Below are positions 1-8,111 of a stretch of DNA of 64,000 bases, piece by piece. Origin of the DNA: Nitromaritima sp964584125 (GTDB lineage: Bacteria; Nitrospinota; Nitrospinia; Nitrospinales; VA-1); the NCBI GenBank assembly GCA_964584125.1, contig CAZOYP010000001.1:1-64000 (forward strand), given 5' to 3'. The first letter of the stretch is position 1; the number at the start of each line of letters is the position of its first letter. The notes under the pieces are model-generated. The model was not told the origin of the DNA and searched no databases. It saw only the letters and a list, made by a program, of their open reading frames with translations. A program made the position numbers and the translations under genes.

Positions 1-781
1 CAATAAAAATAGCCTTGACCCCAGTATGTACAAACTGCTTTAATACGTTGATTTTATCTGAAACTTTTGCCCCACCGGCGATTATCACTGTTTTGCTTGG
101 CTGGCTTATTATTTTTCGGCCAAAGTTTCCCAGGTTTGTTACTTCTTGATAAAGGAGGGTTCCCGCTACTACAAGCTTGTTTTGGGTTTTCATTATCTGA
201 GGAAGCATTTTTATACTTTTGGTTGTTCGATGACTACATCCAAAAGCGCAATTAATGTACACATCTGATACATTAGCTAACTCATCTATAAACTCTTTTC
301 TATAGGTGTCTGGGTTGGAAGGATCTAGTAAGTATCTAAGGTTAGGTAGGAATTTTATCCCACCAGGAGGCATGCGTTTATGAGCAGCAATTTCTAAAGA
401 GTGTTTCATATGGGAGTCTATTATTTCCGGTGGGAAAATAGTGTAAGTATCACCGTAAAGCCGACGAATTAACGTGTCAAAATGAGAACTCACGAATTGT
501 ATGTTAAAAATGCCATCCCAACCCATGTGGCCTTTTTGCTTATGTGGCCTACCAAGGTGTGATCCTATGATAATTCTACAGTCTCCGTCGGTAAGTTCAT
601 GAATTCTTTTAAAAGTCGTATCCAGAAAGCGACGCATTCGAGTATCATCAGCAACCCTATAGTAACCTTTTTCAGTTGCAACTAAAGGAACATTGAAGTC
701 ACATCGAATAAATATGGATTTTCCTTTTAAATGGTCTGGAGTCAGTGCATCCAATGAGTTCATTCCGGTCTGTTTGTCCAT
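1..781 (-). CDS. pgk: Phosphoglycerate kinase, divergent, 3' end cut by window edge
   Basis: Glycolytic/gluconeogenic kinase that transfers phosphate between 1,3-bisphosphoglycerate and ADP in the cytosol. I translated 260 residues; about 130-140 C-terminal residues lie outside the window. Visible family motifs are RCDFNVP (residues 26-32), DDTR (45-48, substrate Arg), SHLGRP (74-79), LPNLRY (145-150) and GGAKVSDKI near the cut. Start ATG at 781 is preceded by an AGGTGGAG ribosome-binding site. Oddities: the usual VNDAFG is INCAFG (Asp to Cys), and the following AHRAHAS block reads SHRTTKS, keeping the first His and Arg but losing the second His. It also has an N-terminal extension of roughly 15-20 residues. 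The family assignment is firm; whether it is the housekeeping enzyme or a diverged paralogue is open. Confidence 0.88.
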   Translation of the reverse strand, partial: MDKQTGMNSLDALTPDHLKGKSIFIRCDFNVPLVATEKGYYRVADDTRMRRFLDTTFKRIHELTDGDCRIIIGSHLGRPHKQKGHMGWDGIFNIQFVSSHFDTLIRRLYGDTYTIFPPEIIDSHMKHSLEIAAHKRMPPGGIKFLPNLRYLLDPSNPDTYRKEFIDELANVSDVYINCAFGCSHRTTKSIKMLPQIMKTQNKLVVAGTLLYQEVTNLGNFGRKIISQPSKTVIIAGGAKVSDKINVLKQFVHTGVKAIFI

Positions 782-1091
782 AGGGCTCCACCTTGCAAAC
801 TATAAGGTCAATACTGAATTTTATGTTTGCAAAATGTCTTTGATATTGCAAGAGATAAAATGATTTTTAGTGAAAAGTAACCACTGCAATTGACAAAAAG
901 TTGCGATATTATATTTTTGTTTCGAATTTTAAGATATTTCAATTATGCATGATGGTGATCATACCATCATAAACTATTAAAAATTAAAGACTAATTAGTC
1001 TAACAGATTTTGAATTTTAGCTGCTTTTAGTTTATTATAACCATGCTAGCAGTTGAGTCTCATTATGGGGCCTAGCTAAAGAAAGGGTATC
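782..1091. other. Palindrome-rich intergenic region between pgk and RNase E/G
   Basis: Divergent 310-base gap with no credible gene. It holds a TTGACA at 890-895 with a weak TATTTT 16 bases downstream (912-917), an inverted repeat with 8-base arms (ATGATGGT/ACCATCAT, 949-970), a perfect 14-base palindrome AGACTAATTAGTCT (988-1001), and GCTAG/CTAGC arms (1045-1049 and 1072-1076) just before the RNase gene. These could be operators or a structured mRNA leader. Autoregulation through a leader hairpin is known for enterobacterial rne; whether it applies here is inference. Confidence 0.5.
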
Positions 1092-2999
1092 ATGCCAAAA
1101 AAATTATCTATGATGATAAATAGAGATCATCCAGAAGTCTGCCGTGCTGTCATTTTAGAAGATGGCAGGATCAATGACTATATCGTAGAAAACGTTTCAC
1201 AAGAGAAGATCAAAGGAAATATTTATTTAGGAGTAATTAATAGAGTAGAGCCGGCAATTGAAGCCGCATTTGTTGATATTGGTGGTAACAAATATGGTTT
1301 TTTACCATTTAAGGATGTCCTTAAGGAGTCCTATGTCGACACAGGAGAAAAGAAGGCTCGTGTTCGAATTCAGGATGTTTTAGTCCGTGGTCAACAAATA
1401 CTAGTCCAAGTAGCTAAAGAGAGTCGTGATGCAAAAGGACCATCTTTAACTAATAGCATCTCATTGCCTGGAAGGTTTTTGGTATTGATGTCAGGTTCTC
1501 ATGCTAGTGCTGTTTCTCGGAAAATTGAAGATGAGGAAGAGCGGAAAAAGTTAAAAACCCTCGTGGCGGACTTTAAGCTCCCAGATAATTTAGGACTAAT
1601 TATTAGAACAGCTGGATTAGGCAAAACTAAATTAGAACTTCAAAAAGACCTTCAAAGACTACTTATGGTTTGGGAAACCCTAGGTTCATCACGTGAAAAA
1701 AGAACTAATAAGCCACCGTTTCTTCTATATCAAGAGGCAGATATGGTGGTTCGCCTTGTAAGGGATAATTTCACAACAGAGACTACAGAGGTCCTTGTTG
1801 ATAATATTGAATCTTATAACGCAGTGAAGAGTTTTATGAAGATGGTTATGCCACGATTTATAAATCGTGTAAAGTTATATAAAGATACTAGGCCTATATT
1901 TTCTCGTTTCAATATAGAAGATCAGATTGAATCTTTGTATAAGCGCAATGTTCCTTTACCTTCGGGTGGTTCTATTGTTTTTGATTCAGGCGAGGCAATG
2001 GTTTCGATAGATGTTAATTCTGGTAAAACAACAAGTGCAAGTCAATTAGAAGAAACTGCCCTAAAGACTAATCTTGAAGCGGCTGTAGAAATTGGAAGGC
2101 AGTTACGCCTAAGAGACCTTGGTGGGCTTGTTGTGATTGACTTCATCGATATGTTTCATAAGAAAAACCAGACATTAGTAGAAAAAGAGATAAAAAAAGT
2201 TTGCAAACTTGATAAAGCTAGAGTCAACATAGCGAGAATTTCTAAGTTTGGATTGCTGGAAATGTCTAGACAAAGACTTGCTCCTCCTGTTCAGCAAGGT
2301 GCATTTATCGAGTGTGCCTCGTGTAGCGGCACAGGAGTCATAAGATCTTTAAATTACGTTGTTATTCATGTCTTGCGTAAAATTAATGAGTATTTAGCAA
2401 GCGGAAAAGTTGAAAAACTAATTGTGGAGGTTTCCCCTGATGTAACGGCGTATATGCTAAATAATAAGTCAAGTTATCTATTAGGATTGCAAGAGAAATT
2501 GAAGTTTAAGTTAGAATTTTTAAGCAGACCTGGGGTTTTATGGTCTAATTTTAAATATGAGGTTGTAGAAAAAACACCAGAGAAATTGGAAAATCTTTCA
2601 AAAACTGCAAACCACACTTTAATCCAAACAGACAATTTAAAAAGTGAAGAAGGACCAGTCAGAAATCAAAATAGAGAACGTGATTCAAATAGAGGCCGTG
2701 GGGGTAGACCTACTCAACGAAAAAGATATACACGTCGTAACTCTAATGCCCAAAGGTTTGTGCGAAAAGCAGTACCAAACCGCTTGGGCAAAACGAGCGA
2801 AGTTGGTAAGAATTTAGCGTCCAACCAAACTAACTCAGATATTGTGTCTAAGGAGGCAATACCGAATTCTCCACCCTTGCCATTAGGGGTAACACCAAAG
2901 ACAAAAGGAGGAAGTGAAAATATTCTTGATCGGATAACAGGATTTTTCGGAAAAACTTCAAAAAGTGGGGGTTTACCTTCTTCCGGAGCAGATTCTTAA
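1092..2999 (+). CDS. rng: Ribonuclease E/G family endoribonuclease
   Basis: Single-strand-specific endoribonuclease for rRNA/tRNA maturation and mRNA turnover. At 635 residues it lies between short RNase G (about 490) and long RNase E (about 1060). An S1-like RNA-binding region spans about 37-118. Catalytic metal-binding aspartates are visible at D307 (SIDVNSG) and D350 (VVIDFIDM), and the zinc-link cysteines are in CASC (408-411). The C-terminal tail, roughly residues 530-635, is low in order and rich in Arg/Lys/Asn, typical of RNA or degradosome contacts, but no recognisable partner motif is seen. Start ATG follows AGAAAGGG. Ends five bases from the convergent lipoprotein gene without a visible terminator. 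Gene symbol is a choice between rne and rng. Confidence 0.93.
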   Translation: MPKKLSMMINRDHPEVCRAVILEDGRINDYIVENVSQEKIKGNIYLGVINRVEPAIEAAFVDIGGNKYGFLPFKDVLKESYVDTGEKKARVRIQDVLVRGQQILVQVAKESRDAKGPSLTNSISLPGRFLVLMSGSHASAVSRKIEDEEERKKLKTLVADFKLPDNLGLIIRTAGLGKTKLELQKDLQRLLMVWETLGSSREKRTNKPPFLLYQEADMVVRLVRDNFTTETTEVLVDNIESYNAVKSFMKMVMPRFINRVKLYKDTRPIFSRFNIEDQIESLYKRNVPLPSGGSIVFDSGEAMVSIDVNSGKTTSASQLEETALKTNLEAAVEIGRQLRLRDLGGLVVIDFIDMFHKKNQTLVEKEIKKVCKLDKARVNIARISKFGLLEMSRQRLAPPVQQGAFIECASCSGTGVIRSLNYVVIHVLRKINEYLASGKVEKLIVEVSPDVTAYMLNNKSSYLLGLQEKLKFKLEFLSRPGVLWSNFKYEVVEKTPEKLENLSKTANHTLIQTDNLKSEEGPVRNQNRERDSNRGRGGRPTQRKRYTRRNSNAQRFVRKAVPNRLGKTSEVGKNLASNQTNSDIVSKEAIPNSPPLPLGVTPKTKGGSENILDRITGFFGKTSKSGGLPSSGADS

Positions 3000-3004
3000 G
3001 GTAG

Positions 3005-3730
3005 TTAAATTGATTTTGCGCAACGAAATCCTGTATCCCAGAAACGCTCGTGTGGTGGCGCAAAATTACGATATGGTATTACTGTAAACTTTTTCAATAG
3101 TCCGTGCTTCATTTTATGAAAGGAGCCTCCTCTTATAATCTTAACGTTTTTGCCGTACAAACTGTCTTTGTACTCAGAGTTTTTATATGGTCTATACCAA
3201 TTAGCTGTCCATTCAGAAACATTCCCATTTAAATCGACTATCCCGTGTACACTTGTATCACTTGGGAAACTCCCAATTGGGCGGACCTGTTTTCCAAAAT
3301 TTGCATTTTCTTTCCTGAATTTTTCTCCCCATACAAAAAGTCTATTATCTAATCCCCTAGCGGTTTTTTCCCATTCAAATTCGGTAGGCAGTCGTTTCCC
3401 TTGAGCAAGGCAATACGCATCTGCTTCATACCAACTCACGCCTCGAATTGGTTCATTGGGGTTGGCAGTTTCATATTTAAGTTTAGGTTTAAATCTTTGA
3501 AATGCTTCATAAGTAACTTCAAATTTATCAATAAAAAAAGATTTGAGGTAAACTTTTTGGGCAGGTTGGGCATTTAAAGCTAAGGTAGTATCTGACATAA
3601 ATTCAATTGTTTTTTCATTTGCATTAATTCCTAAAATGAATTCACCTTCAGGTATGACTTTCATCCCTGATGGAGTATCCGAGCATGAAATTAATGTTAA
3701 TATGAGCCCGAATATCAAATATCGTTTCAA
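3005..3730 (-). CDS. SUMF1/FGE-fold lipoprotein, probably not a formylglycine generator
   Basis: 241-residue secreted protein with a lipoprotein signal (lipobox LISC, Cys16), so probably anchored to the envelope. The rest is a sulfatase-modifying-factor fold: GVSWYEADAYC, LPTEFEWEKTARG, DLNGNVSEWT, IRGGSF and the closing GFRC are all present. Bona fide formylglycine-generating enzymes carry catalytic cysteines after the RGGS block; here that stretch reads RGGSFHKM and has no cysteine, so a structural or ligand-binding role is more likely. The start is a TTG whose bases overlap the TGA stop of the upstream gene (TTGA), with GGAAA seven bases before it, so translation is probably coupled to the HmuY-like gene. 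Function unknown. Confidence 0.8.
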   Translation of the reverse strand: MKRYLIFGLILTLISCSDTPSGMKVIPEGEFILGINANEKTIEFMSDTTLALNAQPAQKVYLKSFFIDKFEVTYEAFQRFKPKLKYETANPNEPIRGVSWYEADAYCLAQGKRLPTEFEWEKTARGLDNRLFVWGEKFRKENANFGKQVRPIGSFPSDTSVHGIVDLNGNVSEWTANWYRPYKNSEYKDSLYGKNVKIIRGGSFHKMKHGLLKKFTVIPYRNFAPPHERFWDTGFRCAKSI

Positions 3731-4440
3731 TTAGTAATTTCCTGTCGAGCAAAAGATGTATGTTTGTTAGGACTAGATGAAAAACTCTTGTGACCTTCAC
3801 TAATAATATATTCAATAGAGTAGCAAGCTGCCTCCTGGCGACCACACATTATTGACTTACATTCAGATTCATCGCGTTTGCAATAATAATTAAGAATTCT
3901 CATCTTCAGGTATCCACCTTCAGCCATTTGAACAACGTATACATTCTTTTGAGATTCTATATTATGTGTCCTGGTGCGATAAAGATACCAATCTGAAATT
4001 GCTTTATTAATGATTTTCCCATAAGTTTTTGCGTCTTTTGTATATCCTTCAATAGGTATGGTGGTCATAGAATCAAAATCAACGGGCCCTAAGTTTTTAA
4101 GAGAAACTTTTCCCTTAGGATTTGTTATTCCACCATTAGTGATAATTTTAGTTCTTTGGAACCCTATATCCCATGGGTGGTGATTTATTTTATTTTTTTC
4201 TACCTCTATATCTTTTACTTTATAAGTTTTCTTTGTAGAAAAATCTACAAGGGTCCATCCCTTTCGAGATTTCGCATCAATTTTAATTATTGGATTTTGA
4301 GAAGAGATTGACATTTGTTTGGGAGGCGTCAATGGACGTGATTCAAAATCCTCAATATTCTCGCTCATGTAATTAATTGTGACCAGAAATAGACAGGACC
4401 CAGCTATGAGGCCAAGCATTACGTTTATGGTGTTATTCAT
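3727..4440 (-). CDS. HmuY-like membrane-anchored protein
   Basis: 237-residue protein with an N-terminal hydrophobic helix (about residues 7-25) as signal anchor. The remainder resembles the HmuY family of haem-binding beta-rich proteins: a strand with WDIGFQRT followed by TNGG, a central block SDWYLY, and a C-terminal stretch VVQMAEGGYLKMRILNYYC that matches the usual Y.vr..dG.y.K..i..Y pattern. Four cysteines sit near the C terminus. It forms a two-gene operon with the downstream SUMF1-like lipoprotein (4-base overlap). No ribosome-binding site is obvious before the ATG. Family similarity is judged by eye, so haem binding is inference. Confidence 0.6.
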   Translation of the reverse strand: MNNTINVMLGLIAGSCLFLVTINYMSENIEDFESRPLTPPKQMSISSQNPIIKIDAKSRKGWTLVDFSTKKTYKVKDIEVEKNKINHHPWDIGFQRTKIITNGGITNPKGKVSLKNLGPVDFDSMTTIPIEGYTKDAKTYGKIINKAISDWYLYRTRTHNIESQKNVYVVQMAEGGYLKMRILNYYCKRDESECKSIMCGRQEAACYSIEYIISEGHKSFSSSPNKHTSFARQEITN

Positions 4441-4593
4441 TATTAATGGCTAAAAAGAGTGATTTAATTACTTAACATTAGAAAATCTTTATGTAATATA
4501 ATTAAGGCGAATAAAATTGACGTTTTTGATTGTTTTTATTTTATAATAACACAAAGTAATTACTGTTTTTATAGGGTTTATAAAGAAAAAAAT

Positions 4594-5196
4594 ATGTCAA
4601 ATAAACAGTTTGAATATAGAAAAGTCGAAATAGAGCGCTATGTTAAAGCGGAGTACGATAAGAAATTTCGTAAAGGTGCTCGCATTTCTATACGTAAGCG
4701 ACATAAATTCATGAATGATATGGCTCGAAAAGTTAGCAAAAAATACGGCAAAGACGTTTTATGTTTAATTGACTTTGCAAAAGGGGGCTTTTTTTCACTA
4801 ATATCTCCATCAAAAGCTCAATCAACCAGTTTGGGTCGTTTGTTTGACTCATTTACACATACACAAATTTCTTACACATCACATTGTCTAGAAAGATTTA
4901 GTGAGCGCACTGACAGTAATGAAAATTGTATTATCAGTATGGACTCATTAATGAATGAAGCTTTATTAACCTACGGCGAAAACTCAGGCCACCTTACCTG
5001 TCCTTCGGGGGTTTTTGCATATGAAATTGTGGATGGGAAAATGATCATAAAAACTTATATCAATTTTGACCTTTTATCTGAAGATCAAATCGATAAGTTT
5101 TACGGATCCGGAACGGCGACAGTATTACCTAAGGAATACATTGCAGAAGACCATGCACAAGCTGACTTTAGGCTTGTAGATGAATCTGAAAAATAA
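4594..5196 (+). CDS. Hypothetical protein, 200 residues
   Basis: Not recognised. The first 60 residues are very basic (many Lys/Arg, KFRKGARISIRKRHK), suggesting nucleic acid or membrane-surface contact. A central block around residues 90-100 reads YTSHCLERFSERT, reminiscent of the H..eRf..R pattern found in several small toxin-like or DUF4258-like proteins, and is followed by a beta-rich stretch (FAYEIVDGKMIIKTYI). The C terminus is acidic. No signal peptide or membrane segment. It stands alone between divergent HmuY-like genes and ftsE, with 105 bases before ftsE. Start ATG has only an A-rich leader. No function is proposed. Confidence 0.6.
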   Translation: MSNKQFEYRKVEIERYVKAEYDKKFRKGARISIRKRHKFMNDMARKVSKKYGKDVLCLIDFAKGGFFSLISPSKAQSTSLGRLFDSFTHTQISYTSHCLERFSERTDSNENCIISMDSLMNEALLTYGENSGHLTCPSGVFAYEIVDGKMIIKTYINFDLLSEDQIDKFYGSGTATVLPKEYIAEDHAQADFRLVDESEK

Positions 5197-5301
5197 CCCG
5201 GTCAATCACTTACCTGAATAGCATCACTTTATAATTATGCCTTACCGCATTTTTAAATTTATTTTTTAATAAATAATTACAAACCATGATTTTATAACTA
5301 A

Positions 5302-5961
5302 ATGATTAAGGTTTTTAATCTATATAAATCCTATGGAGGGATGTCTTCAGTATTATCTGATATATCATTTGAGATTCAGGATGGTGAATTTGTCTTTTTA
5401 ACTGGTCCAAGTGGAGCCGGGAAAACAACCTTGTTTAAAATTCTTTTTGGGTGGGAAAAATTTGATAGAGGGCAGATTCTAGTTGGCGGTGTTAACGTTG
5501 GCAAATTAAATCAAAAAAATTTGTATTTATTACGTAGGAATATAGGAATTGTTTTCCAAGACTATAAACTTCTTGCAAAAAAATCGGTGTTTGAAAATGT
5601 AGCCTTTGCTCAAGAAATTATTGGGGTTGATACAAAAACAGTTAGAAGTAAAACTTGGAATGCTCTTAAAAGTGTTGGCTTAGTGAAAAAAAAAGACTCT
5701 TATCCATCACAATTATCAGGAGGAGAACAACAACGAGTTTCAATTGCCAGAGCCATGGTTAACAACCCCGACCTTATTTTAGCAGATGAGCCTACCGGAA
5801 ATCTTGATTCTGAAATATCTAAAGAAATTCTTGGGCTGTTTGAAAAAATAAACCAACAGGGGAAAACTATAATTCTTGCAACTCATAGTCCGGAAATATT
5901 GCGTGAAAAAGAATGCCGACGCTTATCTCTTAATCGAGGGAAACTGCTTCAATTTAGCTAA
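5302..5961 (+). CDS. ftsE: Cell division ATP-binding protein FtsE
   Basis: ATPase of the FtsEX complex, which couples the divisome to septal peptidoglycan hydrolysis at the inner membrane. 219 residues, normal length. Walker A GPSGAGKT (35-42), Q-loop within VFQDYKLL, ABC signature LSGGEQQR, and Walker B LILADEPTGNLD are intact, as is the H-loop ATHS. First gene of ftsE-ftsX-envC-ctpA-tsaD; ftsX starts one base after its stop. No strong promoter was found in the 105 bases upstream, although a TATAAT occurs at 5230-5235 without a good -35 partner. Confidence 0.95.
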   Translation: MIKVFNLYKSYGGMSSVLSDISFEIQDGEFVFLTGPSGAGKTTLFKILFGWEKFDRGQILVGGVNVGKLNQKNLYLLRRNIGIVFQDYKLLAKKSVFENVAFAQEIIGVDTKTVRSKTWNALKSVGLVKKKDSYPSQLSGGEQQRVSIARAMVNNPDLILADEPTGNLDSEISKEILGLFEKINQQGKTIILATHSPEILREKECRRLSLNRGKLLQFS

Positions 5962-5962
5962 G

Positions 5963-6871
5963 ATGAATTTGTTCATAATTAAAACTATAAATACAACCAT
6001 TTCAAATATAAAAATAAACAAACAATTATTTCTATTGTCTGTTGCAACAAACTTCATAGCATTTTTTGTGCTCGGATTATTTTTTCTCTTGTTCGTTAAC
6101 CTTAATGTTTTTTTTTCCACTTGGGATAAACACGTTCAGCTCATAGTTTACTTGAATGACGAGATATCCAATATAGATAAAAAAAAGTTAAAATTGTTAT
6201 TTGATGCTAATGACAAGATCGAGTCGATAAGTTTTATCTCTCGGGATCAGGCATGGGCAACTTTTAAAAATGAATTTGAAATAAAGTCAAGCTTTATCAC
6301 TTCTTTAAAGCATAATCCTTTGCCAGACTCTTATATTATTAAATTTAAAAATGATAAAAATAGATTAAAAAACATCAAGGATTTTTCTTTAAAACTTAAG
6401 GATTCTAAGGCTATAGAATCACTCGAATATGGAGAAAAGTGGATTTCCAGATTTGAACAGTTTATGATTTTTCTAAGAGGGTTCATTGTAACTTTTGGGG
6501 TTTTGTTGTTTTCTGGAATGACCTTGATAATATCTAATACTATAAAGTTTTCCATCTACACTAGAAAAGATGAAATAGATTTAATGTCTTTATTGGGAGC
6601 TACTCATGCTTATATAAAAGCACCCCTGGTACTTGAGGGTATTATGCAAGGAATAGTAGGTGCCTTGCTATCATTAGTTGGAATTAAAATCATCCACTTT
6701 TATATAGTTTTTAAGTTTCAAGGTTCACTTGACTCTATGTTACGTGGGGTTGATTTTCAATATTTAACTAATCCTATTATTTTTTCGCTTTTATTTACAG
6801 GGATTATTATTGGTGTTTTAGGAAGCTTTTTGTCAGCCAATCAATTTCTTGACTCCCGTACCTCCGAATGA
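5963..6871 (+). CDS. ftsX: Cell division protein FtsX
   Basis: Membrane subunit of FtsEX that transmits ATP hydrolysis to the periplasmic activator EnvC. 302 residues from the ATG at 5963, one base after the ftsE stop; an in-frame start inside ftsE at 5876 would add 29 residues lacking FtsX character, so I reject it. Four membrane segments are expected: one near residues 20-45, and three in the C-terminal half around residues 170-300, with the periplasmic ECD between the first two. The cytosolic coupling motif region is seen as TRKDEIDLMSLLGAT. Its stop overlaps the envC start by four bases (ATGA), indicating coupling. Confidence 0.92.
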   Translation: MNLFIIKTINTTISNIKINKQLFLLSVATNFIAFFVLGLFFLLFVNLNVFFSTWDKHVQLIVYLNDEISNIDKKKLKLLFDANDKIESISFISRDQAWATFKNEFEIKSSFITSLKHNPLPDSYIIKFKNDKNRLKNIKDFSLKLKDSKAIESLEYGEKWISRFEQFMIFLRGFIVTFGVLLFSGMTLIISNTIKFSIYTRKDEIDLMSLLGATHAYIKAPLVLEGIMQGIVGALLSLVGIKIIHFYIVFKFQGSLDSMLRGVDFQYLTNPIIFSLLFTGIIIGVLGSFLSANQFLDSRTSE

Positions 6872-8055
6872 TTTCTCCAAATCAAATTTTCTTTCTTTTT
6901 TTGCTAATTTTGAATTTTACTGTGTTCTTAGAGGATTCGTATGCAAAAAACGGTAATGCGAATGATATTATTTCTTTATTAGAGAAAGAAAAACTTGAGC
7001 TTAAAAAACTTAAGAGGGAGATTTCTAAACAGACAGGAATTCTTAATAAAATGGGCAAGAAGGAATATTCTAATTTAAAAAAACAAAGAATATTAGATGG
7101 TCAGCTAAAAATCAGGAGTAGAGAGCTTAAAATATATGATTGGAATTTAAAAATTAATAAAAATAAAATTAATGATCTAACTACTAATCTTAATCGAAGT
7201 AAAAAAAAGATTTCTGTGCAACAACAAATCATGAGAAGACGAATTAGAATGATATATAAAGAGGGGAAATTGTTTCCTGTAAAAATACTCTTTTCATCGG
7301 AGAGTTTTGTAGATCTACTGAAAAGAGCTAAGTATATAGATAAAGTTATGACTTATGATAAATTGGTTTTTAGCAACTATAAAAATGAACTTAACACACT
7401 AACTAGAAAAAAAGATGCTTTGATTAACGCTAAAGGTGATCTTCTTTTATTTAAAAAAAAAGCTATCACCAAAAAAAAAGAAATTTTGGCGGAACAGAAT
7501 AAAAAGAAGCAATTTTTAGCAAAGTTATACAAAGAAAAAAAATTGAATAAGCGTCTAAAGGATGAATTAATTAAGTCTTCAAAGCAACTTAATAAATTGA
7601 TATCTAGGCTTGAAACTAAAATGATTCACGGTGAAGGTATTGATATTGTAGATAAAAAGGGAAGTCTCTTCCCTCCCGTGAAAGGCAATTTTTTAAATAA
7701 ATTTGGCCGTAATAGAGATAGAAAATTTAATGCATATATTGTATCTAATGGCATTAATATAAAAACCCAAAAAGGAACAGCAGTACGATCTGTATTTAAA
7801 GGAAAAGTTCTTTACACAGGGACTCTTGAAGGTTACGGTAATATAATTATTGTTGGTCATGGCATGAACTACCATTCACTTTACGGCCATTTAGACGAAA
7901 TAATTACCACTTCAGGAAAGTCTGTTAGGTCAGGTCAAATAATAGGGCGTTCAGGTGATACAGGTTCAACCATAGGTGAATCACTGTATTTCGAAATGAG
8001 GCATAATGGAAAGCCTATTGAACCAACTGCTTGGTTAAGCAAATTAAAAAAATAA
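6868..8055 (+). CDS. envC: EnvC-like murein hydrolase activator
   Basis: Periplasmic activator of cell-wall amidases recruited by FtsEX. 395 residues: signal peptide (1-26), a long Lys/Glu-rich coiled coil (about 30-240), and a C-terminal LytM/M23 domain (about 270-390). The LytM zinc site is degenerate: the HxGxD block is SNGINI, and the terminal HFE is YFE, leaving only the LYGHL histidine. That fits a non-catalytic activator rather than an endopeptidase. Overlaps ftsX by four bases. No amidase (AmiA/B/C type) is in the window. Confidence 0.9.
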   Translation: MISPNQIFFLFLLILNFTVFLEDSYAKNGNANDIISLLEKEKLELKKLKREISKQTGILNKMGKKEYSNLKKQRILDGQLKIRSRELKIYDWNLKINKNKINDLTTNLNRSKKKISVQQQIMRRRIRMIYKEGKLFPVKILFSSESFVDLLKRAKYIDKVMTYDKLVFSNYKNELNTLTRKKDALINAKGDLLLFKKKAITKKKEILAEQNKKKQFLAKLYKEKKLNKRLKDELIKSSKQLNKLISRLETKMIHGEGIDIVDKKGSLFPPVKGNFLNKFGRNRDRKFNAYIVSNGINIKTQKGTAVRSVFKGKVLYTGTLEGYGNIIIVGHGMNYHSLYGHLDEIITTSGKSVRSGQIIGRSGDTGSTIGESLYFEMRHNGKPIEPTAWLSKLKK

Positions 8056-8111
8056 ATTTTTGTTATAGTGTTTCGTTACAATTTTTTAAAATTTGGAGGA
8101 TGTTACTTCTC

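Noticed and set aside
67..255. Plus-strand frame of 62 codons near the window edge
   Set aside because: It lies antisense within pgk and has no ribosome-binding site.
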